From: an uncultured Bacteroidota bacterium
Lineage (GTDB): Bacteria; Bacteroidota; Bacteroidia; Chitinophagales; Chitinophagaceae
Direction of reading: 5' to 3'
Length of the DNA: 64,000 nt
Assembly: GCA_903865435.1 (NCBI GenBank)
Contig: CAIPJS010000052.1
Coordinates: 1 to 64,000 of the forward strand
Part shown: in pieces, positions 57,968 to 64,000 of the stretch
How positions within the stretch are numbered: position 1 is the stretch's first letter
Layout: each line of letters begins with the position of its first letter
Made by a program: the position numbers and the translations under genes
The notes under the pieces: generated by a model
Told to the model about the DNA's origin: nothing
The model's database searches: none
The model's input: the letters and a program-made list of their open reading frames with translations, nothing else

Positions 57968-58882
57968 ATGAGTAATGAATCATCTAGCAACAGCAGTAAA
58001 ATAACAATTGTCATTCTGATTATTGCCCTAGTTGGATCTTGGATCTATTTTAATAGTTCAAAGACAGAAATTATAACCACTTACGATAATAAGGTAGCAG
58101 TAATTGATAGTGCAAAATCCAAAATTCAATCTGAATTTATTGCTGTTTCTGCAAAAGCAGATTCCTTAACTCAACAAAATACTGAGTTAAAAGGCGATTT
58201 GTTAGACAAGTCCAATCAAATACAAAAGCTGAAAACCAATATCAGCAATATCTTACGTAAACAAGATGCCACAGATAAAGAATTGACAACAGCGAAGACT
58301 TTAATTGAAGAATTGAATGGTAAAGTAAGTACGCTTTTTGCAGATCTTTCTAAAGCGCAAGCAGAAAATAAAGAATTGAATGCGAAAAATCAGGATTTAA
58401 CCAATACCAACACTACTTTAAATAGCAACTTGTCTGCCACTCAAAAAGAAAAAGAAAGATTGCAAGATATTGGATCTACTTTACACGCTTCAACTTTTAG
58501 TATTCAATCTTTAAGAATTAGAGAAGATGGCACGGAGAAAAAAACAAGCAATGTGAGAAGAGCCAATACTTTACGTTTGTCTTTCCAAATTGATAAAAAC
58601 AAAATAACTCCATCAGGTACGCAAGAATTGTATGTATGCATTTCTGGTCCAGACGGAAAAGCTTTCAATGAAGGGGGAAAAATCAATACTAGAGAAGATG
58701 GTAGCAAAGAATATTCTAACAAAATTGTTGTTCAATATGAACAAAATAAAGAATTAGGTGTAAGCTATGATATCAAACAAACCAAACAATTGGCCGAGGG
58801 AGAATACAAAATTGAAGTATACCACAATGGCTTTAAAATTGGTACAGGAAAAACAACTTTAACTAAAGGATTCTTATTCTAG
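57968..58882 (+). CDS. Membrane-anchored coiled-coil protein, unknown function
   Basis: 304 residues from ATG 57968. A single membrane helix (about 12-28, KITIVILIIALVGSWIYF) is followed by a coiled coil (about 45-170, rich in Asn, Gln, Lys and Thr, with heptad Leu/Ile) and a C-terminal beta-rich domain (about 178-304, LRLSFQIDKNK, ELYVCISGPDGKAF, GEYKIEVYHNG). The order suggests a periplasmic stalk that carries a sandwich domain. I do not recognise the family. A strong bidirectional terminator follows. Confidence 0.8.
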   Translation: MSNESSSNSSKITIVILIIALVGSWIYFNSSKTEIITTYDNKVAVIDSAKSKIQSEFIAVSAKADSLTQQNTELKGDLLDKSNQIQKLKTNISNILRKQDATDKELTTAKTLIEELNGKVSTLFADLSKAQAENKELNAKNQDLTNTNTTLNSNLSATQKEKERLQDIGSTLHASTFSIQSLRIREDGTEKKTSNVRRANTLRLSFQIDKNKITPSGTQELYVCISGPDGKAFNEGGKINTREDGSKEYSNKIVVQYEQNKELGVSYDIKQTKQLAEGEYKIEVYHNGFKIGTGKTTLTKGFLF

Positions 58883-58900
58883 AATGAATCACTAAGCTTA

Positions 58901-58939
58901 AAGTAAAAGGCCTCCTATTAACCAGGAGGCCTTTTACTT
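58901..58939. terminator. Bidirectional terminator between two convergent genes
   Basis: A perfect 16-bp stem (58901-58916 with 58924-58939), 7-base loop ATTAACC, arms AAGTAAAAGGCCTCCT and its complement. T-rich ends on both strands. Serves the coiled-coil gene and the small minus-strand gene. Confidence 0.9.
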
Positions 58940-58965
58940 TTCTATCAAAATTTTAAATGCCGTTA

Positions 58966-59280
58966 CTAACTCACCAACTCGTTGGTGTTGCTTAAATCCT
59001 GCATCATGCCGCTAATAGGCATTTCGTTGTAGGACAAAGCATAAAACCACAATTGAATAGCAGCAGGTGAAATTGATTCTACAAAAAAATTCACTTTACT
59101 TAACAAAGGAATTAATTTGTTGGTAATTTCATGCGTCTCATTACCTTCTTCTGATAAAGTGTACACATTTAACAAACTTTTTAACTGTGCTAACTCATTG
59201 TCCAATAAATGATCGAAGGCATGCAATTGTATGAATTCCGAAACGGCTTCATACAACATTGCTTTGTTATTTGCTTTCAT
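58966..59280 (-). CDS. Small helical protein, unknown function
   Basis: 104 residues with an ATG start at 59280; no signal peptide or membrane helix. Predicted helical, rich in Leu, Glu and Asn, no Cys. It lies between the long terminator and glgB, 153 bp after the branching enzyme start. Codon use looks like that of its neighbours. I do not recognise it; the coding call rests on frame length, start codon and the terminator layout. Confidence 0.6.
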   Translation of the reverse strand: MKANNKAMLYEAVSEFIQLHAFDHLLDNELAQLKSLLNVYTLSEEGNETHEITNKLIPLLSKVNFFVESISPAAIQLWFYALSYNEMPISGMMQDLSNTNELVS

Positions 59281-59433
59281 ACATTAATGTTTTTAATGGG
59301 TTTGATTACAATGCAAAGTTCTATTGATATTATTACCTAAATGTTAATAAAGGTCAGTTTCGGCTATTTGTGGAAAACTTGACTAAAAATGTTCATTTAC
59401 TAATCTAAGTATGCTGTAATAGAAGCAGTTAGC

Positions 59434-61374
59434 TTATTTTAAAACAATGGCTGATAATGCAGGGAGATTCAATAAAAGCTCATTCCAGTCCCCTTTTTCA
59501 TCTTGAGGGTAAATGGGTATAGTGGTATTGTTTAAATCGCCAGCACCCCAATATTTTTTATCATCACTATTAAATAACTGTTTCCATGTTTTATTGCCAT
59601 GCACATGAATCGAATATTGATGCCTAGGTATGGGAGTCATATTGAGCACGACCAATATGTCGTCTTTAGGATTTTTACCTTTTCTTTTGAATGCAATTAC
59701 TGCTTCCTCTCTTTTATTTACTTCTACCCATTCAAATCCATTGGGATCAAATTGCAATTCAAACAAAGCAGGCGATTTTTTATACAATTCATTTAAAGCT
59801 TGCACACAGTTTTTCATACCTGCATGGCTTTCGATTTGTAATAAATCCCATTGCAACTCGGTAGCAAAATTCCATTCTTTAGTGGCAGCAAATTCATTTC
59901 CCATAAAAAGCAGTTTCGCACCTGGATGTGTATACATATAAGTATACATTAATCTTAAATTGGCAAATTTTTGCTGGTCATCTCCAGGCATTTTATAAAT
60001 CATTGGGCTTTTTCCATGCACCACTTCATCATGACTCAATGGCAACATAAAGTTTTCGTCATAATAATACATCATGGAAAAAGTAAACTTGTCTTGATGA
60101 GCTGGTCTCAACATAGGATCAAATTTAAAATAATCAAGCGTATCATGCATCCATCCCATCATCCACTTCATGCCAAAACCCAGTCCATCCTTAAAAGTGG
60201 GTTTACTTATTCCTGGCCAATCGGAAGCTTCTTCGGCAATGGTTTGTATATAAGGAAAGTCTCGGTACAATGTCTCATTTAGCTCTTTTAAAAATGCAAT
60301 GGCTTCTATATTGCCATTGCCTCCAAATTCATTGGGTTCCCATTGTCCTGCTGCTCTACTATAATCCAATCTCAACATTGAACTTACCGCATCTACCCTT
60401 AATCCATCAATATGAAATTGATCACACCAAAAACGAGCACTACTTATTAAAAAAGATTTGACTTCACCACGTTTGTAATTAAAGACATAAGAATTCCAAT
60501 CGGGATGATAGCCTTTGCGCATATCAGCATACTCATAGGTATTGGCACCATCAAACATAAAAAGCCCATGTGCATCATATGGAAAATGTGATGGAACCCA
60601 ATCTATGATGACACCAATTTCCGCATCATGAAAAGCTTCTACTAAGGCAGCAAATTCTTGCGGATTTCCAAAACGAGAGGTGGGTGCAAAAAATCCCACC
60701 CCTTGATAACCCCAACTGCCATCAAAGGGATGTTCCATTATAGGCATGAACTCTACATGTGTAAAACCCATTTCTTTTACATAAGGCACCAATAATTTAA
60801 TAAGCTGTGTATAGGAGTTGTATGAATTTTCATTGTTTTTATCGGGACGCATCCAACTGGCCAAGTGCACTTCATATACCGAATAGGGTTGGTCGGTTCT
60901 GTTTTTAATGTTTCTTTGCGCTATCCACTTTGCATCATTCCATGGATAATTGGTTTCCCATGTGATTGAAGCGGTTAAAGGCCTCAATTCCCAATAATGA
61001 GCAAAAGGATCTCCCTTGTCTAATTTCACCCCTTGGTAACCATGAATATGGTATTTGTATACTTCACCCACTGAGATGCCTGGGATAAATCCTTCCCAAA
61101 TTCCAGAACTGTCTTGTCTAACAATTAAAGCATGTGTATCGTTGTTCCAATGATTAAAATTTCCTTTAACATAAACCGCTGTGGCATTGGGTGCCCAAAC
61201 TGCAAAGTAGGTTCCCATTGTTTCAGACACTTGTATTTGCTTATTTCCAAAAAATTTATACAAGGAATAATGTGTACCTTTTTGAAAATTAGATACATCC
61301 TCATCTGTAAATAAAGAATAATTCCAAACGGGTTGTTTGGTATCTACAAAATGAAGTTCCTCGTATTTTGACAT
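59434..61374 (-). CDS. glgB: 1,4-alpha-glucan branching enzyme
   Basis: Adds alpha-1,6 branches to glucans. 646 residues with an N-terminal CBM48 domain (about 40-130, GTYFAVWAPNATAVYVKGNFNHW) and a GH13 catalytic barrel. Catalytic residues in GLRVDAVSSM (nucleophile Asp), IAEEASDWPG (Glu) and LPLSHDEVVHGK (His-Asp). No glgA or glgC is adjacent, so it may remodel imported maltodextrins or stored glycogen. It starts 2 bp after the amylase stop, in one operon. Confidence 0.96.
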   Translation of the reverse strand: MSKYEELHFVDTKQPVWNYSLFTDEDVSNFQKGTHYSLYKFFGNKQIQVSETMGTYFAVWAPNATAVYVKGNFNHWNNDTHALIVRQDSSGIWEGFIPGISVGEVYKYHIHGYQGVKLDKGDPFAHYWELRPLTASITWETNYPWNDAKWIAQRNIKNRTDQPYSVYEVHLASWMRPDKNNENSYNSYTQLIKLLVPYVKEMGFTHVEFMPIMEHPFDGSWGYQGVGFFAPTSRFGNPQEFAALVEAFHDAEIGVIIDWVPSHFPYDAHGLFMFDGANTYEYADMRKGYHPDWNSYVFNYKRGEVKSFLISSARFWCDQFHIDGLRVDAVSSMLRLDYSRAAGQWEPNEFGGNGNIEAIAFLKELNETLYRDFPYIQTIAEEASDWPGISKPTFKDGLGFGMKWMMGWMHDTLDYFKFDPMLRPAHQDKFTFSMMYYYDENFMLPLSHDEVVHGKSPMIYKMPGDDQQKFANLRLMYTYMYTHPGAKLLFMGNEFAATKEWNFATELQWDLLQIESHAGMKNCVQALNELYKKSPALFELQFDPNGFEWVEVNKREEAVIAFKRKGKNPKDDILVVLNMTPIPRHQYSIHVHGNKTWKQLFNSDDKKYWGAGDLNNTTIPIYPQDEKGDWNELLLNLPALSAIVLK

Positions 61375-61376
61375 AA

Positions 61377-63245
61377 TTATTTTGTTAATTCAATCACTTG
61401 CATGGACATGGGCGCAATAGAAAATTCTCTTTTAATTTTATTGCCATGTACAATATCTGTACCTCCTTTAAAACCAACGGTTCTTTCAGCATATTTTTCA
61501 AAATTAAGTTTTCTTTCTTTGGTATCAGTATTCATCACGCACATAATGGTTTGACCTTTGGTATACCTAAAGTAAACATACAACCCATCCTCGGGCAAGT
61601 ATTGCATCATTGCGCCAGTTTTCAAAGCAATCGATCCTTTACGATATGTTCCCAATAGTTGTACATAATGTAAAAAATCTTTTTCTGCATCCGTCAAGCC
61701 TTGTTCTGTAAACGCATTTTTCTTATCACCTGTCCAACCTCCAGGAAAATCAAGCCTTACCCATCCATCCGGATTAGAAATGCCTTTCATTAAAATCTCT
61801 GAGCCATAATACATTTGAGGAATACCTCTACATGTCATCAACCAAGCATAAGCCATTTTTGTTTTGGGAATGCTTTCCCCTAAAGATGAATGTATGCGGG
61901 TCATGTCATGATTGTCTAAAAAAATTACATTATTGCTTGGCACTTTGTACATATAATCTTCACTTAAAGTGCTGTATAATTTGATGACGCCATCACCCCA
62001 AGCATTATTTTCATTCAATGCAGGCAAAATACCTGAAAATAATAATCTAAAATCAGAAGTGGCCTGCAAATTACTTTTAAAAGGCAAATTGAAATTATTG
62101 CGAATAAAATAAGCTTGAGAAGCAACATCATCCACCCAACATTCTCCATAAGCAAAAATGTTTGGATATTCATTAATAAGGGCTTGATTGAGTCGATTCA
62201 TTACTTCGACATTGCAATATTTATAAGTATCTATTCTAAATGCATCAATTCCATATGTTTCTACTGACCAAATGGCATTTTGTGTTAAATACTTTTCTAC
62301 ATAAGGATTTTCTTGATTCACGTCGGGCATCTCTGTAGTAAACCATCCATTAATCATTTTTGCTTCATCCACTTTGGCATGATGGGGATCAAAAATGGCT
62401 TGTTCGCGATAATGTGTTTGTGTATAAGTGGGCCATTGATGTACCCAATCTATTGAAGGCGCATCTTGTACTAAAAAATGAAAACGTCCAAAATGATTGT
62501 AAACAATGTCCTGAATTAATTTCATGCCTCTCTTGTGCAGACTATCACTTAAAGTTAAATAAGCCTGATCTCCACCCAATCTTTTTTCAATCGCATAATT
62601 ATTTGTAGCTGCATAACCATGTTCTGTTCGATCAGGCATGTCATTTTCAATAACGGGAGTCATCCATAAAGTGGAAACACCTAATTTTTGAAAGTAATCC
62701 AAATGATTCGTCACTCCTTTCAAATCACCTCCATGTCTTAAAAAAATTGAATCTCTATTTAAGGATTGATCCTTTAAACCTGCAATTTGATCGTTACTTG
62801 GATCACCATTGCTAAATCGGTCGGGCATTAAAAAATAAATTAAATCGGCCGGATTAATTCCTTGGGCAAATAAAGTTCCTCTGCCTTTTCTTCTTGGTAG
62901 TAATGGCCATGCAGTATGTAGGATTGTTCCACCTGTTCGAATAGAGAAATTTACATTACCCGGCTTTGCAGTGGATGCAATTTCAACATCTACAGCTATA
63001 TAATGCCCATTTTCAAAATGATGTAGTCCCAATACATTTACTCCGGCATAATTTGTTTGCACTGTCGATTTTGAAAAGTTGGAACTAGTGCTCCTAAATA
63101 AAATTTGTACTTTATGCAATTGCATTTGCGCAAACCAATTTGTAGGATATGCTTCTACTGCCTGACCAAAACTAATGGTTAGAAATGCAAATTGCACTAA
63201 AATTGTCGCCAATAAACATTGGCTATAAAAAAAACGAAGCTTCAT
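61377..63245 (-). CDS. Exported GH13 alpha-amylase / cyclomaltodextrinase (SusA-like)
   Basis: 622 residues from ATG 63245. Signal peptide about 1-30 (MKLRFFYSQCLLATILVQFA), an N-terminal immunoglobulin-like domain (about 32-125) and a GH13 barrel: FRIDTYKYCN (nucleophile Asp), FAYGECWVDD (Glu) and FLDNHDMTRI (His-Asp). The C-terminal beta domain ends MQVIELTK. Location is periplasmic or surface. Probably cuts maltodextrins or cyclodextrins into transportable sugars for the transporter encoded 4 bp upstream. Confidence 0.92.
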   Translation of the reverse strand: MKLRFFYSQCLLATILVQFAFLTISFGQAVEAYPTNWFAQMQLHKVQILFRSTSSNFSKSTVQTNYAGVNVLGLHHFENGHYIAVDVEIASTAKPGNVNFSIRTGGTILHTAWPLLPRRKGRGTLFAQGINPADLIYFLMPDRFSNGDPSNDQIAGLKDQSLNRDSIFLRHGGDLKGVTNHLDYFQKLGVSTLWMTPVIENDMPDRTEHGYAATNNYAIEKRLGGDQAYLTLSDSLHKRGMKLIQDIVYNHFGRFHFLVQDAPSIDWVHQWPTYTQTHYREQAIFDPHHAKVDEAKMINGWFTTEMPDVNQENPYVEKYLTQNAIWSVETYGIDAFRIDTYKYCNVEVMNRLNQALINEYPNIFAYGECWVDDVASQAYFIRNNFNLPFKSNLQATSDFRLLFSGILPALNENNAWGDGVIKLYSTLSEDYMYKVPSNNVIFLDNHDMTRIHSSLGESIPKTKMAYAWLMTCRGIPQMYYGSEILMKGISNPDGWVRLDFPGGWTGDKKNAFTEQGLTDAEKDFLHYVQLLGTYRKGSIALKTGAMMQYLPEDGLYVYFRYTKGQTIMCVMNTDTKERKLNFEKYAERTVGFKGGTDIVHGNKIKREFSIAPMSMQVIELTK

Positions 63246-63249
63246 ATTT

Positions 63250-64000
63250 TTATTTTTTCTCTTCTTTAATAATGATGGCACATACAATACCTGCTAATAA
63301 TAATAAGCATCCTCCAATTTGAACGGCCATCAATCGATCGTTGTGTAAATAGATAGACATGATTTTCCCAAAAAAGATAGAAGCAATAATTTCAGGAAGT
63401 ACGATGAAGAAATTAAATATACCCATGTAGATGCCCATTTTTTGTTCTGGAATAAAACCAGCCAATAGAGAATAAGGCATTGATAATATGGAAGCCCAAG
63501 CTATTCCAACTAAGCCCATACTTAGATATAACAAATTAGGTTGTTGCACATAATAGACCGAAATCAATCCCATACCTCCAATAAGCAAACAAGCTACATG
63601 CGTCATTTTTTTTCCAATTTTTCCTACCCAAAATGGAAGCGTAAATGAAAAACCAAATGTGACTAAATTTAAAATGGCAGAAGTAGTATTGGCATGTTCT
63701 AAACCCATCGTATACAAATCACTACTGGCAATAGGATCTCCATGAAACAATTGACTGGCTACTCCAGTACTGTAATAAAACCACATTAAAAATAGTCCAG
63801 GCCATGTAATAAAATTGACCAAGGCCAATCTTTTCATTTGAATGGGCATGTGCACAATAGAGTGAATGATTTCTTGAAGCATCCCTTTTTTATCGGCTTC
63901 TTGATTGGCGGTATTATTTATCGATGGAGGATACTCTTTACTTTTAAATACAGTGTACAATACCGATACTAAAAAAACTGCACCCCCAATATAAAAGGAC
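63250..64000 (-). CDS. MFS sugar transporter (SLC45-like), cut at right edge
   Basis: The C-terminal 249 residues or so of a membrane transporter with at least six hydrophobic helices; the reading frame stays open to base 64000, so the gene starts outside. A polar loop (VFKSKEYPPS...) separates two helix groups, and the second group begins FITWPGLFLMWFYYSTGV, as in SLC45-type disaccharide/proton symporters. First gene seen of the glucan operon, 4 bp before the amylase. The likely substrate is maltose or maltodextrin, inferred from context. Confidence 0.88.
   Translation of the reverse strand, partial: SFYIGGAVFLVSVLYTVFKSKEYPPSINNTANQEADKKGMLQEIIHSIVHMPIQMKRLALVNFITWPGLFLMWFYYSTGVASQLFHGDPIASSDLYTMGLEHANTTSAILNLVTFGFSFTLPFWVGKIGKKMTHVACLLIGGMGLISVYYVQQPNLLYLSMGLVGIAWASILSMPYSLLAGFIPEQKMGIYMGIFNFFIVLPEIIASIFFGKIMSIYLHNDRLMAVQIGGCLLLLAGIVCAIIIKEEKK

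Overview
The window is ordinary, dense core chromosome from a member of the Bacteroidota, most likely a Chitinophagaceae-type organism (the family is inferred, not proven). Four things support the phylum. The DNA is AT-rich. Phylum-typical families are present (DUF2911, DUF3810, DUF4295, DUF2027-Smr, a three-gene succinate dehydrogenase with one fused cytochrome b subunit). Many genes carry the Bacteroidota -7 promoter element TAnnTTTG close upstream. Starts generally lack Shine-Dalgarno sequences. I see no prophage, transposase, CRISPR array or defence island.

Layout. 1-2.8 kb: the tail of an unseen gene, an MlaD-like MCE protein and an OstA/LptA-like protein (envelope lipid transport). 2.8-4.3 kb: prfB with a programmed +1 frameshift, then RNase P RNA, both on the minus strand. 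4.4-8.1 kb: minus-strand operon of polyprenyl synthase, amino-acid permease and DUF2027-Smr protein. 8.2-14.6 kb: a small exported protein, ftsY, the ribosomal cluster rpmB-rpmG-DUF4295, an ABC-F ATPase with one dead ATP site, tsaD and a MacB-like permease. 14.8-19.1 kb: sdhC-sdhA-sdhB-trmN6. 19.2-28.4 kb: a saccharopine-dehydrogenase-like enzyme, hscB, tRNA-Leu(CAA), an M20 peptidase, katG, a DnaJ-KTSC protein, dnaK and a GtrA protein. 28.4-34.7 kb: argS, trmH, a dipeptide epimerase and a starch-binding 4-alpha-glucanotransferase. 34.9-40.2 kb: rnhA, DUF6580, manA, yraN, ykgJ, a xerD-type recombinase, DUF2911 and tRNA-Leu(GAG). 40.4-49.7 kb: a DUF2130 protein, a phosphopantetheinyl transferase, dcd, DUF3810, yceD-rpmF-plsX, a cysteine/cystathionine synthase, fbaA, accD and smpB. 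49.8-58.9 kb: a small membrane protein, smc, an FtsE-like ATPase, purM, ribF, holA and a coiled-coil membrane protein. 59-64 kb: a small unknown gene, then a minus-strand alpha-glucan operon (MFS transporter, exported amylase, glgB) running off the right edge.

How the genes fit together. Most are housekeeping: translation (prfB, rpmB/G/F, argS, trmH, tsaD, smpB, rnpB, two tRNA-Leu), replication and chromosome upkeep (smc, holA, rnhA, xerD type), respiration, lipid synthesis (accD, plsX, yceD) and cofactors (ribF). The only clear catabolic theme is alpha-glucan use: exported amylase, inner-membrane transporter, branching enzyme and, 25 kb away, a glucanotransferase.

Points worth a second look: an ABC-F protein in which every key residue of one composite ATP site is altered while the other is intact; the prfB frameshift signal, which depends on Shine-Dalgarno pairing in a phylum that seldom uses it for initiation; related non-coding sequence copied behind both tRNA-Leu genes, one copy carrying a small hairpin array with a compensatory base change; a terminator-like hairpin touching the smpB start codon; and a nested inverted repeat downstream of smpB. 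I found no convincing undescribed multi-gene system.
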